Assembly (NCBI GenBank): GCA_030262795.1
Contig: JAJSZO010000052.1
Location: forward strand, 3,941-13,221
From: Deltaproteobacteria bacterium
GTDB taxonomy: Bacteria; Desulfobacterota; Desulfobacteria; Desulfobacterales; ETH-SRB1
Reading direction: 5' to 3'
Length of the DNA: 9,281 nucleotides
How positions within the stretch are numbered: the first letter of the stretch is position 1; every line of letters starts with the position of its first letter. Of this stretch, positions 1-5,454 are shown in pieces. The notes below the pieces were generated by a model. That model had not been told where the DNA came from. It searched no databases and saw nothing but the letters and a program-made list of their open reading frames with translations. The translations under genes and the position numbers were made by a program.

Positions 1-730
1 TTTTGTATCTGATTTTAGTTTGTTTGCAAATTTCGACAATTCTCTTCATGTCTTTGCCGGCAGCATAAGAAATTGCTATGAGGATTTCCTCTGCGTTTTC
101 CCTGCCTGCGATTTGCGGCGCTTCCGCTATGCGGCCAAGAACCGGAACTCCGTGTATAAACTTGCCGGTTTTATCAGGGTCATCATCCAGAAAACCAACG
201 ATCTCATATTTCATACGGGCATTATCCCTTATCTCACGCAGCATCTTTTCTCCGGCATCCCCGGCCCCGATGATGAGCAGCCTCCGACCTTTTTCCTCTG
301 AATTTTTGTTGAACGTATTCAAAGAATAATTAGAGGATAAAATGACACGAACAATTAAACGAAAGCCTGAAATAAAGATAAGCGTTAAGACCGCGTCAAT
401 CACAAAGATAGAACGAGGAAATCCCTGAAAACGGAAAAGAATCAAAATAACTGCAATTATCGTTAACGAACTGACCAGTGTAGCCTTAATAATGTTTATG
501 AGATCTGAAATACTCGTATAACGCCACATACCCCTGTAAAGCTTAAACCAGTAAAAAAATATAAACTTGCAGACTACAATGGGAATGATGGTTTTTTTCA
601 AAATAGCCAAATCTAAGGTTGAAAGAGTAAATTCAAAACGAAGAAGATAGGAAAGCGCATACGCTGCCACCAGCAAGATCGCATCGCCGATTAACTTGAC
701 CCAGAGATTTTTGTTTTTATTCCACTTCAT
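1..730 (-). CDS. Polysaccharide biosynthesis nucleotide-sugar epimerase/dehydratase (CapD/FlaA1/WbpM type), N-terminal part, cut by window edge
   Basis: Reading the minus strand from the ATG at 730-728 gives an open frame of 243 codons that leaves the window at its left edge with no stop. The first ~130 residues are hydrophobic, with likely membrane segments near 11-30, 46-62, 84-101 and 108-129, and carry the motif YRGMWRYTSISDL (65-77) typical of this family. At 150-160 a Rossmann-type nucleotide-binding stretch, RLLIIGAGDAG, begins the CoA-binding-like domain; VGFLDDDPDKTGK (178-190) and VPVLGR (195-200) follow as expected. Family members are membrane-anchored NDP-sugar 4,6-dehydratases or epimerases that make precursors for capsule, O-antigen or protein glycans. 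The catalytic SDR domain lies outside the window, so the exact sugar reaction cannot be assigned. An AGGAAA lies rather far upstream of the ATG, so the ribosome site is weak. Identification of the family is firm; the substrate is unknown. Confidence 0.9.
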   Translation of the reverse strand, partial: MKWNKNKNLWVKLIGDAILLVAAYALSYLLRFEFTLSTLDLAILKKTIIPIVVCKFIFFYWFKLYRGMWRYTSISDLINIIKATLVSSLTIIAVILILFRFQGFPRSIFVIDAVLTLIFISGFRLIVRVILSSNYSLNTFNKNSEEKGRRLLIIGAGDAGEKMLREIRDNARMKYEIVGFLDDDPDKTGKFIHGVPVLGRIAEAPQIAGRENAEEILIAISYAAGKDMKRIVEICKQTKIRYK

Positions 731-753
731 GGCTGTTACCCGTTTCCTTTAAT

Positions 754-786
754 AATAGTATTCTCACGCAAAGCCGCCAAGGCGCT
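754..786. repeat. Short GC-rich intergenic repeat of the 'CGCAAAGCCGC' type
   Basis: The stretch TCACGCAAAGCCGCCAAGG, continuing as CGCTAAGA, resembles the degenerate 'acgcaaagacgcaaag' strings often found between genes in environmental proteobacteria. Only one copy is present here, so its repeat status comes from memory of such strings and is not shown by the window. No coding potential is evident. Confidence 0.3.
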
Positions 787-829
787 AAGATTATAAAGCT
801 ATAACTCATTAACTACTCTCCTCTTTCCT

Positions 830-970
830 CTATCCTATTTCCTCGTAAAGCGCCTTCTGCGCCCGCGGTTCCCCATGCACCAGATTGATCCTTCCGGGCC
901 TTTCAGGCATAGAAGCAACCCACTCAATCAACCCTTTCTGGTCCGCATGGGCAGAGTAACCGCTCAACAT
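830..970 (-). pseudogene. C-terminal remnant of a beta-CASP metallo-beta-lactamase RNA exonuclease
   Basis: A 46-codon minus-strand frame starts at 970 with MLSGYSAHADQKGLIEW and ends at a TAG at 830-832. This is the characteristic Zn-dependent RNA-specificity (RMMBL) tail of beta-CASP metallo-beta-lactamase nucleases, where GYSAHAD supplies a conserved histidine; the following RINLVHGEPRAQKAL also matches the tail of that family. Full proteins are about 450-540 residues, so some 90% of the gene, including the HxHxDH zinc site, is missing. Upstream of 970 the sequence becomes AT-rich and unrelated, so the ATG is simply the methionine that occurs in the family just before the LSGYSAHAD motif. 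I read it as a truncated, non-functional fragment. Confidence 0.8.
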
Positions 971-1075
971 ATTAACTCAAAGCCCAAAATTTAAAATTTT
1001 ATTATCGTTTCTTTCTGACAAAAAATTACTATCCATAGATGTCACAAATTTTCACAGATCAAGAATTACCTGGTT
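971..1075. other. AT-rich non-coding gap at a gene-fragment boundary
   Basis: This interval separates the nuclease remnant from the antitoxin gene. It contains an AT palindrome-like run (AAAATTTAAAATTTT, near 978-1001) and a TCACAAATTTTCACAGATC string. It shows no coding sequence, no convincing stem with a T-tract, and no recognisable mobile-element end. It marks where homology to the exonuclease stops abruptly. Confidence 0.4.
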
Positions 1076-1402
1076 TTAAATTAATGTTTCTAGTCCTTTG
1101 CGGTCAAGTAAGTTGAGCAGTTTTTTAGACGGACCGCTTGGGTGCTTTTTCCCAATCTCCCACTGGCGCACAGTCGAGAGACTGGTATTGAGGATCGAAG
1201 CCAGTACCGACTGGCTAAGCTTGTAGCGATCGCGGATAGCCCGGATCTTTTCCGCATCGTATTCCGGCACCTCTATTGTGAGACAAAGGGCTTCAAGTTC
1301 CTGCATCTTCCGCTTATTGATGAAACCGAGACGATGAAGGTCGCTTGCCGTCTCATGCACAGCTTCCAAAATGCAACTTTTGGCCTTAACTTTTCCGGTC
1401 AT
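1076..1402 (-). CDS. HigA-like XRE-family antitoxin / transcriptional regulator
   Basis: The 108-residue product has an N-terminal part typical of this antitoxin group (AKSCILEAVHETASDLHRLG, 7-26) and a C-terminal Cro/C1-type helix-turn-helix at about 52-82 (IRAIRDRYKLSQSVLASILN, then STVRQWEIGKKHPSGPSKKL). It should bind DNA as a dimer, repress its own operon, and neutralise a RelE/HigB-like mRNA-cleaving toxin. I chose the ATG at 1402 over the one at 1444 because GGAG lies 7 nt upstream and the homology begins here; the earlier start would add 14 codons that belong to the end of the toxin frame. The toxin gene directly upstream, overlapping by 17 nt, is broken, so this appears to be an orphan antitoxin. 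The reading frame is intact and ends in LNLLDRKGLETLI, as expected for the family. Confidence 0.88.
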   Translation of the reverse strand: MTGKVKAKSCILEAVHETASDLHRLGFINKRKMQELEALCLTIEVPEYDAEKIRAIRDRYKLSQSVLASILNTSLSTVRQWEIGKKHPSGPSKKLLNLLDRKGLETLI

Positions 1403-1760
1403 GGCAAATCTCCAGTAAAGAACCATCTCGAACCGCTTCGTCAAGCCGTTCTGAGGTCATACCGAGTAGTTGGCTGGTAATTTCCCGCAAACCTTCTAAT
1501 TCCTAGGCCGTGATATTAGCGCGCGCATTTTTTTCGAACCCGAACAAAAAAAACCAACGGTTACCCTTGTTTGTGGCCACCAAGGTTCTGGCACCGCCAC
1601 GTTTTCCTCTACCAGGCAACGCCAGACGCTTACCACACCTCCGCCAAGATTCGTGTCGATGAGTCCTTGCTCCATCTCTTTGACCGCCTGACATAATGCC
1701 ACATCGGAAAGTCCGATCTTGCGAAACCAGCGGCTAAAATAACGGGTTTTGAAAACTCAT
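1386..1760 (-). pseudogene. Broken RelE/HigB-like toxin gene (two frameshifts, one stop)
   Basis: Joining frames recovers a toxin of about 120 residues: VFKTRYFSRWFRKIGLSD, then ALCQAVKEMEQGLID and LGGG, then KRLALPGRGKRGGARTLVA, then WFFLFGFEKNARANITA and ELEGLREITSQLLGMTSE. This is the RelE/HigB-like ribosome-dependent RNase fold common in proteobacterial toxin-antitoxin pairs. Three lesions are visible. First, the ATG at 1760-1758 is out of frame with VFKTRYF and runs into a TAG nine codons in. Second, a frame change near 1628-1633, after LGGGVV, fits a small deletion in an A-rich KK codon pair. Third, an in-frame TAG lies at 1503-1505, between ITA and ELEGL. The restored frame ends at a TAA at 1386-1388 and overlaps the antitoxin start by 17 nt, so the ancestral order was toxin then antitoxin in one transcript. 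Confidence 0.85.
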
Positions 1761-1771
1761 TTTATATTCAT

Positions 1772-1800
1772 ACTATAACACTAAGTGACTTGGTTGGCAA
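1772..1800 (-). promoter_or_regulatory. Sigma70-like promoter of the toxin-antitoxin locus, with a palindrome in the spacer
   Basis: On the minus strand, TTGCCA (1800-1795) and TATAGT (1777-1772) are separated by exactly 17 nt and lie just upstream of the toxin ATG at 1760. The spacer contains a 9-nt odd palindrome, CACTAAGTG on the plus strand (1779-1787), which is a plausible operator for the autoregulating HTH antitoxin. The box matches are seen directly; promoter and operator function are inferred. Confidence 0.5.
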
Positions 1801-1874
1801 GGCAATCCTCCCCACAAAAGAAACTCCTGCGCTGCGCCAGGCACGTTTTGCTTACACCCCTTCAAGCAACTGCG

Positions 1875-1988
1875 CTACCGGTCATAAAAGCAGTTTATCG
1901 TGAACTCCCTCCCTTGACAGATTTCCTGCGCAATATACAAATCATGATCCACATTTTTCCTTGCCAATTCATCCCTGGAATTCACAAA
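1875..1988 (-). pseudogene. Small remnant resembling an ATP-grasp enzyme
   Basis: In one minus-strand frame, residues spanning 1979-1878 read SRDELARKNVDHDLYIAQEI then CQGREFTINCFYDR, followed by a stop. The pattern of an 'IQEYI.GREFT.D' strand with a following charged turn is typical of the ATP-grasp domain in carbamoyl-phosphate-synthase-like and related ligases. Only about 36 codons match and no start is present; the other edge abuts the HipA fragment at about 1990. The longer open frame that extends to 2153 is antisense to HipA and should not be taken as one gene. I regard this as a scrap of a lost gene; the family call is tentative. Confidence 0.42.
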
Positions 1989-1991
1989 TGA

Positions 1992-2375
1992 CTTTTCGAA
2001 ATAAGGGGGTTCAGGCAAATGGTTTTCAATGTTATGGCAAACAATAGAGACGATCATGTTAAAAACTTTGCATTTATGATTGATGCAAACCAGGAATGGG
2101 TACTTACACCTGCATATGATCTTATGTACGCTGAAGTACCTGGCGGAGAACACTCCATGGATTTATTAGGGGAAGGATTTTCTCCAGGTGGGCAGGAGGT
2201 GATCCAGCTTGGCAAAAAATCAGGTCTATCAACAAATGAAGTCAATAATAGTATTGAATTGGTAATGACTGCTGTAGAAAAATGGCCTGAGTATGCACAG
2301 ATTGCAGGGGTGACGAAAAAGACTATGAATTACATACAAAAAAGAATGAACAGGAATCTTTTTCCCTGCTCCTGA
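1992..2375 (+). pseudogene. HipA-like serine/threonine kinase toxin, C-terminal fragment
   Basis: The frame is open from just after a TGA at 1989-1991 and reads FEIRGFRQMVFNVMANNRDD, then HVKNFAF and WVLTPAYDLMYAEVPGGEHS. This is the catalytic half of the HipA fold: NRDDHVKNF supplies the catalytic aspartate, histidine and the KN metal/ATP contact, and LTPAYDL carries the second metal-binding aspartate. Homology starts upstream of the first ATG at 2019, so that ATG is internal, not a native start. A full HipA has about 400-440 residues; the N-terminal domain, ATP-binding lobe and P-loop-like segment are absent, and no HipB partner is nearby. The C-terminus looks natural (TAA-free frame to the TGA at 2373-2375). 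Loss of function is very likely, because the ATP-binding lobe is needed for kinase activity. Confidence 0.85.
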
Positions 2376-2699
2376 TTGTGCTTAATTTGAGTGAGCTCTA
2401 ACAATGCCGTAGTTTTTCCGGGTTTTTTCTTATTGAAAAAGCATTTGTAGGGGGGTTCCCTTTTTAAAGAAATTGTTGATTTTAAAGCAATAATAAGATA
2501 AGCCTCCACTGAAATGGAAGAAGCTTATTAATGGGAATCAGTGGAGGCTAAGAGCAAGAAAAACCGGAGAGCCGGCACTCCTTGAACTCAAAAATTTAAT
2601 TATCACCAAAAATTAAAGCGGTCAATCCAATTTTTCTCGTTCCCATGCTTCTGCGCGGGTAATGAACATCGAATGCTGAATGGAACAGGAAGTTGTGGA
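2376..2699. other. Intergenic region before the ftsE operon
   Basis: I find no coding sequence here. The clear content is the perfect 12-bp inverted repeat at 2501-2549. TTGTTG at 2474-2479 could be a -35 element, but no good -10 box follows at proper spacing, so no promoter is called. A smaller GGAG/CTCC stem flanks AGCCGGCA near 2564-2585. The operon promoter most likely lies somewhere in this interval, since the fragment upstream is decayed. Confidence 0.45.
2501..2549. repeat. Perfect 12-bp inverted repeat (hairpin) in the ftsE leader
   Basis: AGCCTCCACTGA (2501-2512) is exactly complementary to TCAGTGGAGGCT (2538-2549), enclosing a 25-nt loop. No T-tract follows on either strand, so it is not a standard intrinsic terminator. 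The left arm and its flank can also pair differently: TAATAAG (2491-2497) with CTTATTA (2524-2530), or ATAAGC (2498-2503) with GCTTAT (2523-2528), the latter competing with the long stem. It could be a protein-binding site or RNA leader structure; its role is unknown. Confidence 0.7.
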
Positions 2700-3383
2700 A
2701 TGGTTGATGGTAAAGATAAAAGTTCGATAATCCAGATGTTCCATGTTCACAAATATTATGGCTCAAAAAAAGCTCTTGTTGACATTACCCTTAATGTCTC
2801 CAAAAACGAATTTATTTTTATCAGTGGCCCAAGCGGAGCCGGTAAATCAACTTTGTTAAGACTTCTTTACCTTGGAGAACCGGTATCGGAAGGGCAAATT
2901 CTGGTAGATGGAATGAATCTGTCGAGAATCTCCGGAAAAAAAATCCACTTCCTGAGAAGAAAATTCGGTATTATTTTTCAGGATTATAAGCTGATACCCA
3001 CAAAGACTGTATTCGATAATGTTGCTCTTGTTCTTGAGGCATCGGGGAAAAAAAGAAAATTTATTGAAAAAAAGGTGAGAAGTGTTTTGCGAACTGTTGG
3101 AATAGAACAAAAAATTAATGCTCTTCCGCCCAGCTTGTCTGGAGGAGAACAGCAAAGAGCTGCGGTCGCAAGGGCTGTTGTGGGAATTCCCAGAATAATA
3201 TTAGCAGACGAGCCCACAGGAAGCCTGGATTCGGATTCAGCCGATATCATACTCAACCTTCTTAAAAATTTTCACGCACATGGAGGCACTGTTATTGTTG
3301 CAACCCACGATAAAGAACTTATCCGCAAGGCAGGGGGACGAATATTACACCTTAAACAGGGATATCTGCACTTTCCCGGTTAA
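2700..3383 (+). CDS. ftsE: Cell-division ABC transporter ATPase FtsE
   Basis: This cytoplasmic ATPase pairs with FtsX to power activation of peptidoglycan hydrolysis at the division site. All ABC motifs are present in the 227-residue product: Walker A GPSGAGKST (43-51), Q-loop glutamine in FQDYKLIP (93-100), signature LSGGEQQR (146-153), Walker B IILADEPTGSLD (166-177, catalytic E171) and switch histidine in THD (202-204). The FQDYKLIPTKTVFDNVA segment is characteristic of FtsE as opposed to LolD- or MacB-type ATPases. I chose the ATG at 2700 because AGGA at 2687-2690 sits 9 nt ahead. An in-frame ATG at 2673 would add nine residues without a ribosome site. Even so, about ten residues precede the usual FtsE N-terminus. 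ftsX starts six bases after the stop codon. Confidence 0.95.
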   Translation: MVDGKDKSSIIQMFHVHKYYGSKKALVDITLNVSKNEFIFISGPSGAGKSTLLRLLYLGEPVSEGQILVDGMNLSRISGKKIHFLRRKFGIIFQDYKLIPTKTVFDNVALVLEASGKKRKFIEKKVRSVLRTVGIEQKINALPPSLSGGEQQRAAVARAVVGIPRIILADEPTGSLDSDSADIILNLLKNFHAHGGTVIVATHDKELIRKAGGRILHLKQGYLHFPG

Positions 3384-3388
3384 ATTCT

Positions 3389-4267
3389 ATGTCCACTTAT
3401 TATCATAGAGCTGTACAGGATATTAGGGACAATGGTTTTCTCAGCTCTGTTACTATAATTACAATAGCTCTGTCTATTCTAATTGTCAGCGCTTTTGCTC
3501 TCTTTTTTACAAATGCAAACAATGTAATGAATTACTGGGAAAAGGGTGTAAAAATAATGGCATACCTTAAACCCGGCACAAGTCAAAAAAATCTCCATGA
3601 TATAAAACGCAATATTCAAGAAATATACGGAGTCCAAGATGTAAACTTTATATCAAAAGAAGAAGCCTTTAAAAAACTTAAAAAACAAATGAAACGGCAA
3701 TCTTCAATTTTGATGAATTTAAACGAAAACCCGCTTCCTGATGCATTTGAAATCCGAATGACAACGTCATCACAACGTAGCGAAAAAGTTGAGGAAATAG
3801 CGACAAAAATTGAATCTATGCCTTTAATTGAAGATATAGAATATGGCCAGAAATGGTTAGAGCAATTTACGAATATTTTTGATCTCTTCAGGTTGGCAGG
3901 ATATACAATTGGCGGCATATTTTTTATTGCTACTGTATTTATTATGGCCAATACTATTCGGCTTGCAATCTATATGAGACGCGAAGAAATTGAAATAATG
4001 AGGCTTGTCGGCGCCTCGGAAAAATTTATTAAGGGTCCTTTTTACATCGAAAGCATTATACAGGGAACACTTGGGGGAATGGGAGGTATTGTGGCTCTTT
4101 TTATCACTTTCAAGTTAATATCCTCAACTGTTGAGAATAGTTTCAAATATGAACTTCTTGACATAAAATTTCTATCTCCTGAATTTTACTGTGGAATAAT
4201 ACTTTGTAGCATATTTGTAGGTTGGTTAGGATGTTATATCTCTCTAAAACAATTCTTAAAAACTTAA
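3389..4267 (+). CDS. ftsX: Cell-division permease-like protein FtsX
   Basis: This is the integral membrane partner of FtsE. The 292-residue product has the FtsX layout: a cytoplasmic N-terminus, TM1 at about 20-41, a large extracytoplasmic domain (about 42-168) with the conserved LPDAFEI segment (116-122), then TM2 at about 170-190, TM3 at about 222-244 and TM4 at about 264-286. The loop after TM2 carries YMRREEIEIMRLVGAS (195-210), the coupling-helix signature of FtsX. The extracytoplasmic loop is the part that, in E. coli, grips the EnvC coiled coil, and an EnvC-like protein is encoded immediately downstream. There is no clear Shine-Dalgarno before the ATG, which lies 5 nt after the ftsE stop codon, so translation is probably coupled to ftsE. 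The 3' end overlaps the next gene by 37 nt. Confidence 0.95.
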   Translation: MSTYYHRAVQDIRDNGFLSSVTIITIALSILIVSAFALFFTNANNVMNYWEKGVKIMAYLKPGTSQKNLHDIKRNIQEIYGVQDVNFISKEEAFKKLKKQMKRQSSILMNLNENPLPDAFEIRMTTSSQRSEKVEEIATKIESMPLIEDIEYGQKWLEQFTNIFDLFRLAGYTIGGIFFIATVFIMANTIRLAIYMRREEIEIMRLVGASEKFIKGPFYIESIIQGTLGGMGGIVALFITFKLISSTVENSFKYELLDIKFLSPEFYCGIILCSIFVGWLGCYISLKQFLKT

Positions 4268-5439
4268 TAACCGCTGTTTTTATCATAACAGCTTTTTATC
4301 CTCCTGAAATTTCTTATTCAAATTCCAATAAAGAAGCAAAACATTTAACTATTGAGAATTTTAAAAAAAAAGCGGCAAACATCAATCGCAAAATTGCAAA
4401 ACAAAAGGCTGAGCTTAAGACATTTACCATAAAGGAAAAAAACATTTTAACCGGCTTGAATGATGCGAATTTTGCTTTGAACAAAGCAAGAAAAAGTGTT
4501 TCAGCAATAAAAAAAGAAATAGCCGGCATTGAAAAAAAGATACATGAAATTAGTGAGTCATATATTGACCTATCAGAAAAAATTAAAATTAGTGAGAAAT
4601 ATGTATCAAAACGATTGGTTGCTCTTTATAAACTACACAGGCTTGGCAAAATACAGGTTTTTGCCTCGGCAGAATCAATGTCCGAAATTTTTCAGCGTGA
4701 AAATGCTTTGGAGAGAATTCTTGATCATGACGAGGACAGGCAGAAAAAACTAATTGAAAATAAGGCGAAAGTTAAAAACCTGCTAACCATTATGAATAAT
4801 ACAAAAAAGGAGAAGGTCAACCTTGCACAGGAATTAATTGAACAAATTAATATTATATCTCTTGAAAAAGAAAAACGTTCTAAACTTCTTGCTGATATTC
4901 GAAGTAAAAAATCCCTTGGAATAGCTGCTATTGAATTCTTAAAAAACAGTGCGAATGAGCTTGATAAAACCATGAAAGCTTTAAGTGTTGAATTTAAGCA
5001 GCTTAAACAAGTTGAAAAAATAAAAACAAAAAAAATTACCTCATTTAAAGGGTTGCTTAATATGCCCGTCAAAGGTAAAATTATTTCATTTTTCGGTCAT
5101 TACAAAAATACAAAATTCAATGTAAAAAATTTCAGAAGCGGCATTGATATTAAAGCTGACAGGGGAGAGCCGATACATGCTTTATATGATGGGCTGATAA
5201 TTTACTCAAGCTGGTTTAAAGGTTATGGTAACATGATTGTCATAGCTCATGGAGAAAATTATTACTCTGTTTATGCACATATTGAAGAACTCTTTAAGAC
5301 AAAAGGAGATAAAGTAGAACAAGATGAAGTTATCGCCACGGTGGGAGATACAGGTTCAATGGTCGGTTCCGGTCTTTATTTTGAATTGCGTCATCACGGA
5401 AAACCTATGAACCCGCTTGGATGGCTAAGACACTATTAA
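4231..5439 (+). CDS. envC: EnvC-like murein hydrolase activator with degenerate LytM (M23) domain
   Basis: The 402-residue product has an N-terminal signal sequence (hydrophobic 10-24, likely cleavage near SYS), a long coiled coil rich in K, E and L (about 38-268), and a C-terminal LytM/M23 domain (278-402). Active M23 enzymes bind zinc through HxGxD and HxH motifs. Here the first is RSGID (302-306, His replaced by Arg, Asp kept) and the second reads GLYFELR (381-387, both His lost), although YAH (348-350) is present. The end, GLYFELRHHGKPMNPLGWL, closely follows the SLYFE...NP..WL ending of E. coli EnvC. It should therefore activate N-acetylmuramoyl-L-alanine amidases without cutting wall itself, under control of FtsEX. 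The ATG at 4231 overlaps ftsX by 37 nt; a TTG at 4222 is also possible. Confidence 0.9.
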   Translation: MLYLSKTILKNLITAVFIITAFYPPEISYSNSNKEAKHLTIENFKKKAANINRKIAKQKAELKTFTIKEKNILTGLNDANFALNKARKSVSAIKKEIAGIEKKIHEISESYIDLSEKIKISEKYVSKRLVALYKLHRLGKIQVFASAESMSEIFQRENALERILDHDEDRQKKLIENKAKVKNLLTIMNNTKKEKVNLAQELIEQINIISLEKEKRSKLLADIRSKKSLGIAAIEFLKNSANELDKTMKALSVEFKQLKQVEKIKTKKITSFKGLLNMPVKGKIISFFGHYKNTKFNVKNFRSGIDIKADRGEPIHALYDGLIIYSSWFKGYGNMIVIAHGENYYSVYAHIEELFKTKGDKVEQDEVIATVGDTGSMVGSGLYFELRHHGKPMNPLGWLRHY

Positions 5440-5441
5440 TT

Positions 5442-5447
5442 AAGGAG
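5442..5447 (+). promoter_or_regulatory. Strong ribosome binding site of the S41 protease gene
   Basis: AAGGAG lies 7 nt before the ATG at 5455 and fixes that start. It is the only near-consensus ribosome site in the five-gene operon; ftsX, the envC-like gene and the last gene have weak or absent sites. This suggests independent, efficient translation of the protease. Confidence 0.8.
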
Positions 5448-5454
5448 TAACTAC

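Noticed and set aside
20..329. Two overlapping plus-strand open frames of 83-93 codons
   Set aside because: They are antisense to the clearly recognisable CapD/FlaA1-type gene on the minus strand and show no family features.
1142..1480. Plus-strand open frame of 112 codons
   Set aside because: It is antisense to the intact antitoxin and the end of the toxin remnant; no ribosome site and no recognisable domain.
1496..1702. Two separate short minus-strand genes
   Set aside because: They are the two halves of the same frameshifted RelE/HigB-like toxin and are annotated as one pseudogene.
1785..1991. Plus-strand open frame of 68 codons
   Set aside because: It crosses the toxin promoter and the ATP-grasp-like scrap, has no ribosome site, and resembles no family; the segment around 1795-1870 may be a dispersed repeat but I cannot show that.
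740..2375. Defence island or CRISPR locus
   Set aside because: Only toxin-antitoxin remnants and scraps are present; there are no spaced direct repeats, cas genes or restriction-modification genes.
2501..2549. Intrinsic terminator or integron attC-like site at the inverted repeat
   Set aside because: There is no T-tract on either strand, and the conserved core-site bases of an attC are not present.
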